Origin: Candidatus Lithacetigena glycinireducens
Lineage (GTDB): Bacteria > Coprothermobacterota > HKB111
NCBI GenBank assembly: GCA_018725485.1
Contig: QLUP01000049.1
Location: 1-7,292 of the forward strand
Direction: 5' to 3'
Length of the DNA stretch: 7,292 nt
Shown here: positions 1 to 5,843 of the stretch, one piece after another
Layout of the letters: each line of letters opens with the position of its first letter
How positions within the stretch are numbered: position 1 is the first letter of the stretch
Program-made: the position numbers and the translations under genes
The notes under the pieces: generated by a model
Databases searched by the model: none
Seen by the model: only the letters and a program-made list of their open reading frames with translations
Told to the model about the DNA's origin: nothing

Positions 1-347
1 ACTTCCTTGCCTTCAAGCTTCCTCACCAGCATGCCCAGAAAACCAGCCAGGGCTCCCGTTTTCATTACTATAAAAAAGGCGGAAAAAACGATAAAGATAA
101 AGAAGATAACATCAGCTGCGTCTATCATTCCTCTCTGAACGGCCACAAAGAAATCAAAAGGCTTGATGGGAGTCCTGTCTACTAACTGGTAGGTATTCGG
201 AACCACCAGTGTTCGCTTGACAACTTCATCGAACTTCCTCTCATACTGCCCTGCTGGAACAATATAGGTAAGTACCGCAGCAATGAGGGCAATGACAAAC
301 AAAACGACCCAACCATGGGGTAACTTAAAACCCGACTTCCTTTCCAT
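1..347 (-). CDS. YfcC-family (DcuC superfamily) membrane carrier, N-terminal part only
   Basis: The first 115 codons of a leftward gene are visible; the rest lies beyond the left edge. The ATG at 345-347 is preceded by a strong ribosome binding site, AAGGAGG (357-363), nine bases away. The protein starts MERKSGFKLPHGWVVL and has a first membrane segment at about residues 12-31. This leads into the motif IVPAGQYER (29-37), a polar loop with VVPNTY (48-53), and a second hydrophobic stretch VIFFIFIVFSAFFIV followed by MKTGAL (95-100). The VPAG-Y-R, VVP-x-Y and KTGAL pattern is what I know from YfcC-like members of the C4-dicarboxylate anaerobic carrier superfamily. Family members are inner-membrane carriers of about 450-500 residues for dicarboxylates or for arginine/ornithine-type amino acids. 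The substrate here is unknown. It lies 90 bases downstream of the MFS transporter gene on the same strand and probably has its own promoter. Confidence 0.85.
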   Translation of the reverse strand, partial: MERKSGFKLPHGWVVLFVIALIAAVLTYIVPAGQYERKFDEVVKRTLVVPNTYQLVDRTPIKPFDFFVAVQRGMIDAADVIFFIFIVFSAFFIVMKTGALAGFLGMLVRKLEGKE

Positions 348-382
348 AATTCAAAACCTCCTTAAATTAAAACTTCATTATT

Positions 383-391
383 ATTTTAACA
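383..391 (-). promoter_or_regulatory. Candidate extended -10 promoter for the YfcC-family gene
   Basis: Read on the minus strand, TGTTAAAAT (391 down to 383) is an extended -10 element: TGn followed by TAAAAT, five of six matches to TATAAT. It would start transcription near 376, leaving a leader of about 30 bases that contains the AAGGAGG site. There is no good -35 box 16-18 bases upstream, which extended -10 promoters can tolerate. The region is AT-rich, so a chance match is possible. Confidence 0.4.
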
Positions 392-437
392 CAACATATT
401 TATTTATTGAGAATAATATCTCTATTTTGAGAAAGTA

Positions 438-1625
438 TTAGCGGAATCTTAAATGCAGAAGTAATCCTCCTAACATAAATACTGAGGCAATAAGAAATAT
501 AACTGAGTAACCCCTAAAATCAATGATTAAACCGGTTAAGGGGGGAGAAGCTATGGCAGCCGACATAGAAAAGAAATAATAAAACCCAGCGGCGGTTCCA
601 GCTTGTTTTGGAGGGGATAAATCCGTAATTAGAGGAAGGGCGTTAACAATAACCAGCGCCCAACAAAATCCAGCAACTACTAACAAAGAAGCGATTAACA
701 TGAGTTTATAGGGTGCCACCAGTGCATCCACTATAAATATGGTAGCCATCACTACTGAAATCAACAACAACCCCGCTGACATAGTTTTCTTTTTACCCTT
801 TATACTCCCGATAACACCTGCTGGAAGGGAAAAGACAAAAAAGGAGACAGCCAACATACCCAGTAAGAAGCTTGCCTGGTGTTCGTCAATACCCAGTTGA
901 AATTTTCCATAAGAGGTAAAAAAGGTTTCAATAGCGTTAAATCCCAGAAAAAAAGTAAATATAGCCAGGTATTCATTTAGTAGTTCTTTATTTTTTAGTA
1001 TTCCTACCAGCTCTGAAAACAGGTTTCTTCTGGCTTCTTCAATCTTATTCTCTTGGCTTTCTTTAATACTGTAAACCAGCCATGCTCCTGTAATGATGAT
1101 GATTAAGGAGGCTATCAGAAAAGGTAGTTCTTTTTGCAGGGCATAGAGGGAAGGAAATAATAAATACCCTACCATTGCTCCCAACCCACCCATAAAATTC
1201 GCTATACCTGAAACCTGACTTCTCAAACCAGAGGCAAACAAATCAAGAATTAAAGCTACCATCGGGGTTCGTACGGTAGCAATAAAGATATTTAAAACTA
1301 CTAATAAAAGGGAAAAAATTATTAAACCTTGAAGATGAACTATGGGAATCAGGGAAAATAGGATGGCAATCAAGGGGAAGCTTATCAGAAAATAAGGTAT
1401 TCTTTTACCAAACCTGGTTCGGGTTCGGTCGCTTAATAGACCCACCAAAGGTCCCCAGGTAATAGCCAGGATATTATCCACCGTCATCAATAGACCCACA
1501 AAAAATGTAGATATACCGAATGATTTAAGCATTATAGGAATGTAAGAGTTATAAACCACCCAGAGAATAGTGGTCGCCAGGTAAACGCTTCCAATGGTAA
1601 TAGCGAGAAAATAAAATTTTTTCAA
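438..1625 (-). CDS. Major facilitator superfamily transporter (GPH/SLC45-like)
   Basis: This intact gene encodes 395 residues, a normal MFS length, in a very hydrophobic protein. Two halves of about six membrane segments are separated by a charged central loop (about 187-215, KESQENKIEEARR). The diagnostic loop between segments 2 and 3, GLLSDRTRTRFGKRIP (62-77), is the MFS A-motif in the form common in glycoside/pentoside/hexuronide and SLC45-type carriers. A weaker equivalent, GSIKGKKK (273-280), sits in the second half. The start is TTG at 1623-1625, with AGAAGGGG at 1629-1636 upstream. The spacing is short (3-5 bases), but no ATG is available before the first membrane segment. The next methionine (residue 32) would remove segment 1. 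The gene follows the broken stalk-protein gene by 51 bases and may share its transcript. A sugar or related solute is a guess; the substrate is not shown by the sequence. Confidence 0.88.
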   Translation of the reverse strand: MKKFYFLAITIGSVYLATTILWVVYNSYIPIMLKSFGISTFFVGLLMTVDNILAITWGPLVGLLSDRTRTRFGKRIPYFLISFPLIAILFSLIPIVHLQGLIIFSLLLVVLNIFIATVRTPMVALILDLFASGLRSQVSGIANFMGGLGAMVGYLLFPSLYALQKELPFLIASLIIIITGAWLVYSIKESQENKIEEARRNLFSELVGILKNKELLNEYLAIFTFFLGFNAIETFFTSYGKFQLGIDEHQASFLLGMLAVSFFVFSLPAGVIGSIKGKKKTMSAGLLLISVVMATIFIVDALVAPYKLMLIASLLVVAGFCWALVIVNALPLITDLSPPKQAGTAAGFYYFFSMSAAIASPPLTGLIIDFRGYSVIFLIASVFMLGGLLLHLRFR

Positions 1626-1797
1626 AAACCCCTTCTATTAAATTATAACCGAGGGGTCATAAAAAAATGATATCTTCTATCTGATAATTTCTATCTTATG
1701 GGCCAAAAAGGAGCCGTTTTGATAAAATCCGGTTACCTGAGCCTTTCTATTTATTACCGTGTTCCTGAAAGATACCAGCCAGCCCTGGCCAACCTTT

Positions 1798-2376
1798 TTA
1801 CCATCCTTCGGTCTTAGAATCAATGATGATTTTTATGGTTTGCGTACCTGATAACAAACCTAGTTCTCTTAATTGCACCGAGGTTATTGTCCCCAAAAGG
1901 GTAGTCGGAGTTTTTTCTCCTTTTACCTGTAAAGCCAGAGTTCTCCCGGATTCTATATGGGCAACCACAGCTACCCGAAAGCCTCTTTTAAAATCGGATA
2001 AAACCGCTGTTTTACCATCTAAAATAAGTTCAGTTCTAAGGTGTACGGTTACCGGCAGGGTTCTGCCATCATCTACAGCCACTATCAAAAGAGAATTGGA
2101 TAGATTGACTTCTTTGATAACCCCCTTAAAGAGTTGCTCCTGGGTTGCCGGGGGAGTGTAGGTACCTGCTAAAACTCTTTTCAGCCTGATCTGGTTTTCT
2201 TCCAGGGTTCCCCAGATAACCACCGGCATTCTAAGAGATAAATCTTCTAATCTGGAAGCCTTGCCTTCCATAATTACCCCATCTACTCCCCCCATGGTAA
2301 GAGCAAGGTTGCCCCACAACAGGAGGAATTCTCTTTTCCCGAGGTCTATACCCACCACCTGTCCAGCCAGAACCAC
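1798..2376 (-). CDS. Central open fragment of the broken stalk-domain protein (DUF5666-like segments)
   Basis: This 192-residue open stretch begins at a GTG (2374-2376) with a GGGAG just before it, but that is probably coincidence. The upstream text in the neighbouring frame (VPVRFIAEALGATVNWK to EVEIIYR) reads straight into EVVLAGQVVGIDLG, so this is the interior of the stalk protein. It carries repeating beta-rich units such as LFKGVIKEVNLSNSLLIVAVDDGRTLPVTVH followed in the same frame by LSDFKRGFRVAVVAHIESG, and a second unit beginning LLGTITSVQ. The pattern of a hydrophobic beta run, a hydrophilic turn and an L-x-D-F-K-x-G-x-x-V-x-V line resembles DUF5666/OB-fold repeats. No enzymatic motif is visible. 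The final residues after DSK are out of frame with the true C terminus. Confidence 0.45.
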   Translation of the reverse strand: MVLAGQVVGIDLGKREFLLLWGNLALTMGGVDGVIMEGKASRLEDLSLRMPVVIWGTLEENQIRLKRVLAGTYTPPATQEQLFKGVIKEVNLSNSLLIVAVDDGRTLPVTVHLRTELILDGKTAVLSDFKRGFRVAVVAHIESGRTLALQVKGEKTPTTLLGTITSVQLRELGLLSGTQTIKIIIDSKTEGW

Positions 2377-2481
2377 CTCCCCGGTATATTATTTCCACCT
2401 CATTACTCAGGGGTTTCCAATTTACCGTAGCTCCCAGGGCTTCGGCAATGAACCTGACCGGGACTATAACTCTGCCTTCTA

Positions 2482-2862
2482 TTAAAATAGGGGGGTTTCC
2501 AGAGGTAACTGCTTACCGTTTATCAGGGCAAAGTTTTTACCCACCCATAACTTAATATCCTTATCTAAACATATTACGGTTATCTTTTTTTCGGTGCCAT
2601 CCCAGTGAACCCGGGCGCTTAAAGTTTCCGCAATAAAACGCAAGGGCACCATCGCCCTGCCCGATATTAAAATAGGAGGGGTTTCCCTTATAAATGGTTT
2701 TCCATTTACCAACGCTTGAGTATTGCCGATTTTCAAAACAATATGAAGATTTAACAGGTTTCCCGAAAAAACCTGTTTATAAGGGCTGGTTAGGGTTAAG
2801 CCACTAACCAGCAGGCAACCTGCTATGAAAAAAATTATGCACTTATTATTCATTTTATACAT
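2482..2862 (-). CDS. N-terminal open fragment of the broken stalk-domain protein
   Basis: As the sequence stands, this is what would be translated from the promoter: 126 residues ending prematurely at TAA 2482-2484. It contains a signal peptide (hydrophobic IIFFIAGCLLVSGLTL), then a complete copper-amine-oxidase-N/stalk repeat. The repeat opens with LKIGNTQALVNGKPF, continues with PPILISGRAMVPLRFIAE, and ends with ARVHWDG. The start of a second repeat follows (FALINGKQLPLETP) before the frame is lost at the six-C run. The family is common in surface and secreted proteins of Clostridia and is a small structural domain, not an oxidase. A truncated product of this size might be secreted but would lack the second repeat and the whole C-terminal half. 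Confidence 0.55.
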   Translation of the reverse strand: MYKMNNKCIIFFIAGCLLVSGLTLTSPYKQVFSGNLLNLHIVLKIGNTQALVNGKPFIRETPPILISGRAMVPLRFIAETLSARVHWDGTEKKITVICLDKDIKLWVGKNFALINGKQLPLETPLF

Positions 2863-2909
2863 TTTCCTTATAATAAAAGACGGTTTTATCTCATCATTGG
2901 TTCAAAAAT

Positions 2910-2918
2910 TGTTATAAT
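2910..2918 (+). promoter_or_regulatory. Candidate extended -10 promoter for the dihydrolipoyl dehydrogenase gene
   Basis: TGTTATAAT is a perfect -10 hexamer (2913-2918) with an upstream TGn, so it is an extended -10 element. The -35 position has no good match, which this promoter class tolerates. Transcription would begin near 2925 and the leader would be about 48 bases, carrying the AAGGAGG site at 2961-2967. No riboswitch or attenuator structure is apparent in the leader. Confidence 0.5.
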
Positions 2919-2940
2919 TTACTTGTTGCTTATTTGTCTT
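2911..2940 (-). promoter_or_regulatory. Candidate sigma-A-type promoter for the stalk-protein gene
   Basis: On the minus strand, AAGACA (2940 to 2935; four of six to TTGACA) is followed after 18 bases by TATAAC (2916 to 2911; five of six to TATAAT). Transcription would begin near 2904, giving a leader of about 50 bases with AAGGA ahead of the second ATG at 2853. Its -10 overlaps the -10 of the divergent dehydrogenase promoter on the other strand. Confidence 0.45.
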
Positions 2941-2972
2941 AATATACAAAACAAACTACCAAGGAGGTAATT

Positions 2973-4349
2973 ATGTCATATAACCTGATAGTTTTAGGTG
3001 GAGGTCCCGGAGGCTACACTTCGGCTCTTAGAGGAGCGGCTTTAGGTGCTAAAGTTGCTCTGGTAGAAAAGGCTGAATTAGGTGGTTTGTGTCTGAATAA
3101 AGGGTGCATTCCCACTAAAACTTATTACCATGCATCTTTCCTTAAGGAAAAAATTAAAAAAATGCCTAAATGGGGCATCTCTATCACTGAAGAAGGGTTT
3201 AATCTGGAAAAAGTAACTGAAAGAAAAGAGCTGGTCATATCCACTCTGAAAAAAGGTATTGAGTTTCTCTTAAAAGGTAGAAAAGTGGATGTGTATAAAG
3301 GAGAGGGTATTTTTCTTAACCCCGGGCAGGTTAAAGTGGGTGACCAGGTCCTGGAAGGCGAAAATATCCTCATTGCCACCGGTACCTATGCTGCTTTTCC
3401 TGCGGCCCTGACCCCTAATGGAGAAAATATTTTAAGTTCTGATGACATGTTAAACCTGAGGGAACTGCCTGCCTCTCTTTTAGTGGTGGGTGCAGGTGTG
3501 TTGGGATTGGAGTTTGCGTCCATTTACCGAAGTTTTGGTTCCGAAGTTTCGGTGGTGGAAATAATGCCCCAGATATTACCTCAGGAAGACCCTTTGATTG
3601 CTGAAGAAATAAGAAAGCTTTTAACCAGGCAGGGTATAAAGTTTCACACTGGATCAACCCTAATGGAAATGAAGGCTAAAGATGGTAAGACTCTGGTAGA
3701 GTTTTTAACCCCGTCAGGCATGGAAAGATTAGAGGTGGACAAGGTTCTTATCGCTACCGGCAGGAAACCCCTGGTGCCTCAAGGAGCACAGGAAATTGGC
3801 CTGGCTTTAGACCCGTGGGGTATGATTTCCATAAAAGAAGATTTAAGCACCAATATCCAGGGTATTTACGCTGCTGGAGATGTCTCTTATAAAATCCAGT
3901 TAGCGCACATAGCCACTCACATGGGTTTATGCGCCACCGAAAATGCCCTGCTTAAGAGAAGTAAACCTGTGGATTTAAGAATAATTCCCCGGGTTACCTA
4001 CATACACCCGCCACTAGCACTTACTGGGTTAACCCTGAAAGAAGCTACCGAAGCAGGTATTAAAGCCCGAACGGTTAAGGTTCTCTGGACAGCAGTAGGT
4101 ATGGCGCTGATTGAGGAAAGTAGAGATGGTTTCTGCTCCTTTACCGTTGAAGAAGGAACCGAAAAGATTATCGGCGTGCAAATATTAGGGCATGAGGCTC
4201 CCAACCTTATCTCCGAAGGTTCGGTTATAGTGCAGGAAGGCTTAACTCTTCATAAGTTAAGTGAAATAATTCATCCCCACCCCACCCTGGGAGAAATCTA
4301 CTTTGAAGCTGCTGAAGCTGGCAGGGGATTAGGCCTGCATACCCTGTAA
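2973..4349 (+). CDS. lpdA: Dihydrolipoyl dehydrogenase (E3 component)
   Basis: This FAD enzyme reoxidises dihydrolipoamide with NAD+ for 2-oxo-acid dehydrogenase complexes or the glycine cleavage system, in the cytoplasm. It has 458 residues, close to the family's usual 460-475. The FAD-binding GGGPGG is at 9-14. The redox disulfide motif GGLCLNKGCIPTK has Cys40 and Cys45. The NAD-binding loop GAGVLGLEFASIYRSFG is at 173-189, and the second FAD motif IYAAGDV is at 298-304. The C-terminal catalytic dyad HPHPTLGE has His436 and Glu441, spaced as in known E3 enzymes. The ATG follows AAGGAGG by five bases. Less usual details are Leu and Lys where GGTCLNVGC is typical, and HPPLALTGL where the family normally has HPE-x-x-x-VG. 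These suggest a divergent paralogue. No E1, E2 or glycine-cleavage gene adjoins it, so its complex cannot be named. A related pyridine-nucleotide disulfide oxidoreductase is possible but less likely given the full dyad. Confidence 0.93.
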   Translation: MSYNLIVLGGGPGGYTSALRGAALGAKVALVEKAELGGLCLNKGCIPTKTYYHASFLKEKIKKMPKWGISITEEGFNLEKVTERKELVISTLKKGIEFLLKGRKVDVYKGEGIFLNPGQVKVGDQVLEGENILIATGTYAAFPAALTPNGENILSSDDMLNLRELPASLLVVGAGVLGLEFASIYRSFGSEVSVVEIMPQILPQEDPLIAEEIRKLLTRQGIKFHTGSTLMEMKAKDGKTLVEFLTPSGMERLEVDKVLIATGRKPLVPQGAQEIGLALDPWGMISIKEDLSTNIQGIYAAGDVSYKIQLAHIATHMGLCATENALLKRSKPVDLRIIPRVTYIHPPLALTGLTLKEATEAGIKARTVKVLWTAVGMALIEESRDGFCSFTVEEGTEKIIGVQILGHEAPNLISEGSVIVQEGLTLHKLSEIIHPHPTLGEIYFEAAEAGRGLGLHTL

Positions 4350-4354
4350 CCACT

Positions 4355-4394
4355 GGGGACAGTCCCCTAAATCCTGAGGGGGACTGTCCCTTTT
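4355..4394 (+). terminator. Perfect 12-bp inverted repeat with TTTT, likely lpd terminator and possible REP-type element
   Basis: GGGACAGTCCCC (4356-4367) and GGGGACTGTCCC (4379-4390) are exact reverse complements separated by 11 bases and followed by TTTT (4391-4394). The repeat starts six bases after the stop codon of the dehydrogenase gene. A stable hairpin followed by a short U-run fits an intrinsic terminator, though four U residues is weak. The left arm is also palindromic by itself (GGGGAC-A-GTCCCC). GGGGACAGTCCCC-type sequences recur between genes in many bacteria, so this may equally be a copy of a dispersed repeat. Confidence 0.6.
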
Positions 4395-4403
4395 GTACTA
4401 TAC

Positions 4404-4493
4404 TTCCCCCTCGGGAAAAGGGGGATTGAGGGGGATTTAATTAGAAAGATGTGAACTATAATCTCCCCTGACCCCTCTTTAGGAAAGAGGGGA
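4404..4493. repeat. Paired G/C-run hairpins forming an imperfect dyad between convergent genes
   Basis: The first hairpin is TCCCCCT (4405-4411) pairing with AGGGGGA (4419-4425) over a 7-base loop. The second is CCCCTCTTT (4472-4480) pairing exactly with AAAGAGGGG (4484-4492) over a 3-base loop. The two halves also mirror each other. The reverse complement of about 4404-4440 (AAATCCCCCTCAATCCCCC and on) aligns with 4457-4493 (TAATCTCCCCTGACCCCTC and on), so the whole 90 bases can fold as one large imperfect palindrome. Neither hairpin is followed by a U-run on the minus strand, so termination of the gltX-recF-DUF721 transcript here would be through structure or Rho. The form resembles dispersed non-coding intergenic repeats. 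Confidence 0.6.
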
Positions 4494-4512
4494 ACACTCT
4501 TACCCCTCTACC

Positions 4513-4791
4513 TCATCTCTCTATTACTACCCCGGTAAATCTTTCTTTTCCCAAAGCCTCGTTTATCCGGGTGATTATTTCTTCTTGATGCAACATCACT
4601 TCCGCTTTTTCCACAGAACCACCCTTTACTTTTAACCTGAGGATATTTCCACTCAAACTTACACTCTCCACCACACCAAAAACTTTTGGTCTAAGAGTTT
4701 TACGAAGTATATCAAAAATGAGAGAAACCGTATCATAATCCTGCCTTTTCCATAAATTATTAAGCACATCTTTTATTCTGATGTACTTCAT
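4513..4791 (-). CDS. DUF721 (DciA-like) protein
   Basis: A 92-residue protein with no signal peptide or membrane segment. It shows the DUF721 layout: an N-terminal helical part (about 1-36, RIKDVLNNLWKR and on), then a beta core VFGVVESVSLSGNILRLKVKGGSV (37-60). A helix LHQEEIITRINEALGKE (67-83) and a closing strand FTGVVIE follow. DUF721 includes DciA, the helicase-associated replication protein of many bacteria that lack DnaC/DnaI, and DUF721 genes often follow recF. The ATG (4789-4791) overlaps the recF stop by four bases (ATGA). It has its own strong AGGAGG site (4801-4806) nine bases upstream inside the end of recF, so translation is coupled but not dependent on read-through. The replication role is inferred from family and position. 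At 92 residues it is on the short side and may lack part of the helicase-interaction region. Confidence 0.8.
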   Translation of the reverse strand: MKYIRIKDVLNNLWKRQDYDTVSLIFDILRKTLRPKVFGVVESVSLSGNILRLKVKGGSVEKAEVMLHQEEIITRINEALGKERFTGVVIER

Positions 4792-5843
4792 ACAACCCTA
4801 CCTCCTGTTATCTGGTAAGAAGCGGAAAAGTGATGGTTTAAGTTATCGGTGTGGGTTATGAAAACCTGCGAAAACCTGCTGGACTCTTTTAGTAGTAATG
4901 ATTTCCTCTTACTATCCAGGCTGGATAAAGCGTCATCCATCAAAAGAATAGGTGGACCGGTTTGTTCTCGCAGAAAAAGCGCCTCCCCCCATCTTAAGCA
5001 AAGAGACAACAGTTTTTGCTCTCCCAGGGAAGCATTGATTCTGACAGTCCGGTTATTAAGATAAATTTCAAAATCCTCCACTTGTGGTCCCAGCAGGGTG
5101 TACCCCCTTCTTTTTTCCTCCTCAAAAAGTTTCTCCAGATTAGCCTCATCCAGTATTGAGGGTAAATATTCTACTTTGATTTTTGCCTGCTCGCCTCTCA
5201 TTTCAGGATAAAAACTTTTCAACTGTTCTTCCATAAACCGGAGCAGTTTCTCCCTTAAAACCGTTAACTCTCTTCCCCACTTTATCAGCTCCCTGTTCCA
5301 GGGAGACAGGTCCCCACTGGCAGCTTTTCCTTCTCGTATTCTTTTGAGAAGAGAGTTTCTTTGCATCAAAGCCCGATAATAATTAACAAAAACCCTCCGG
5401 TGCTGTGAAGACACCTGTAAAAAAATGTTATCCAGAAAACGCCTTCGGGCTGAAGGTTCTCCCTGAATGATTTTCAGGTCACCGGGAAAAAACAGGGTTA
5501 GGGGTACTTTCAAGAGTAGATCTATTTTTTTCCTTATTTCCTTACCCTGCTGTTTAATTTTTTTCCCTCTACCATTTTCGTAGCCAACTTCCACCTGGTA
5601 GTTTTCCTTGGGAAACTCTTCAAACACTCCTGCAATATAATAACCATTTTCGTCTTCTTTCTTCAAATCATTATCCTGGGCGCCACGAAAGGATGGTCTT
5701 CCGCTTAATAAATATATGGCTTCCAGCAGGTTGGTTTTTCCCTGTCCATTTTCACCCCAAATAAGGTTTAATCCCTCCTGAAATTCAACTCTTTCCTCAG
5801 AAATATTTCTAAAATTGGATATCCTTAAATTTTTAAGTATCAT
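4788..5843 (-). CDS. recF: DNA replication and repair protein RecF
   Basis: An SMC/Rad50-like ATPase that helps load RecA at single-strand gaps. It has 351 residues, close to the usual 360-370. The N terminus LKNLRISNFRNISEERVEF is typical of RecF. Walker A is GENGQGKTN (30-38), followed by LLEAIYLLSGRPSFRG. PLTLFFPGDLKIIQGEPSARRRFLDN (114-139) is the RecF lobe segment; the family usually has F-x-PEDL. The ABC signature is ASLGEQKLLSLCLRWGE (271-287) and Walker B with D-loop is PPILLMDDALSSLD (297-310), with the switch TH at 330-331. Two departures stand out. GPQVED (252-257) replaces the near-universal GPHRDD, and the signature reads SLGEQK rather than S-x-GQQ. The ATG shares one base with the gltX stop (TGATG) and has no clear ribosome site, so translation probably depends on gltX. 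recF is not next to dnaA/dnaN here. Confidence 0.93.
   Translation of the reverse strand: MILKNLRISNFRNISEERVEFQEGLNLIWGENGQGKTNLLEAIYLLSGRPSFRGAQDNDLKKEDENGYYIAGVFEEFPKENYQVEVGYENGRGKKIKQQGKEIRKKIDLLLKVPLTLFFPGDLKIIQGEPSARRRFLDNIFLQVSSQHRRVFVNYYRALMQRNSLLKRIREGKAASGDLSPWNRELIKWGRELTVLREKLLRFMEEQLKSFYPEMRGEQAKIKVEYLPSILDEANLEKLFEEEKRRGYTLLGPQVEDFEIYLNNRTVRINASLGEQKLLSLCLRWGEALFLREQTGPPILLMDDALSSLDSKRKSLLLKESSRFSQVFITHTDNLNHHFSASYQITGGRVV
4801..4806 (-). promoter_or_regulatory. Strong ribosome binding site for the DUF721 gene inside recF
   Basis: AGGAGG on the minus strand lies nine bases before the DUF721 ATG and within the last codons of recF. It supports this start for an overlapping gene. 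It also suggests DUF721 is translated efficiently even though recF itself has no visible ribosome site. Confidence 0.75.

Larger units (their letters stand above)
1677..2862 (-). pseudogene. Broken gene: secreted protein with copper-amine-oxidase-N (stalk) repeats and beta-barrel repeats
   Basis: Three single-base shifts split one recognisable gene. The reading moves from frame A (2862 to about 2490), to a second frame (about 2490 to 2385), back to frame A (about 2380 to 1815), and to a third frame ending at TAG 1677-1679. Each junction joins text that belongs together: ETP then PILIEGRVIVPVRFIAEALG at the C6 run 2490-2495; EVEIIYR then EVVLAGQVVG at 2376-2388; and KIIIDS then RPKDGKKVGQGW near 1812-1821. 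Restoring one lost base and removing two extra gives about 391-394 residues. The order is a signal peptide (about 1-28), two stalk repeats (each PPILI-x-GR-x-x-VP-x-RFIAE-x-L-x-A-x-V-x-W), then three DUF5666-like segments, ending VTGFYQNGSFLAHKIEIIR. The second ATG (2851-2853, MNNKCIIFF) fits the AAGGA site near 2864-2868 better than the first (2860-2862). The protein was probably exported and cell-surface associated. Assembly error is the alternative to real decay. Confidence 0.8.

Noticed and set aside
1642-1647. TATAAT on the minus strand as a private promoter for the MFS gene
   Set aside because: The start would fall near 1635, inside the ribosome binding site at 1629-1636. There is no good -35, so it is unlikely to give a translatable message.
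1823-2161. Rightward open frame of 112 codons
   Set aside because: It lies antisense to the central part of the broken stalk gene, whose reverse strand shows clear repeated domain structure. The rightward product has no recognisable motif or ribosome site.
2376-2495. Programmed ribosomal frameshifting in the stalk gene
   Set aside because: Three shifts of mixed direction would be needed, without a standard slippery heptamer plus pseudoknot arrangement. Decay or base-call error is simpler.
3125-3657. Leftward open frames inside the dehydrogenase gene
   Set aside because: They are antisense to well-conserved FAD and NAD-binding segments of the dehydrogenase, and no domain is recognisable in their products.
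4355-4493. CRISPR-like or tandem repeat array
   Set aside because: The repeated elements are inverted palindromes of differing sequence, not direct repeats with regular spacers, and no cas gene is near.
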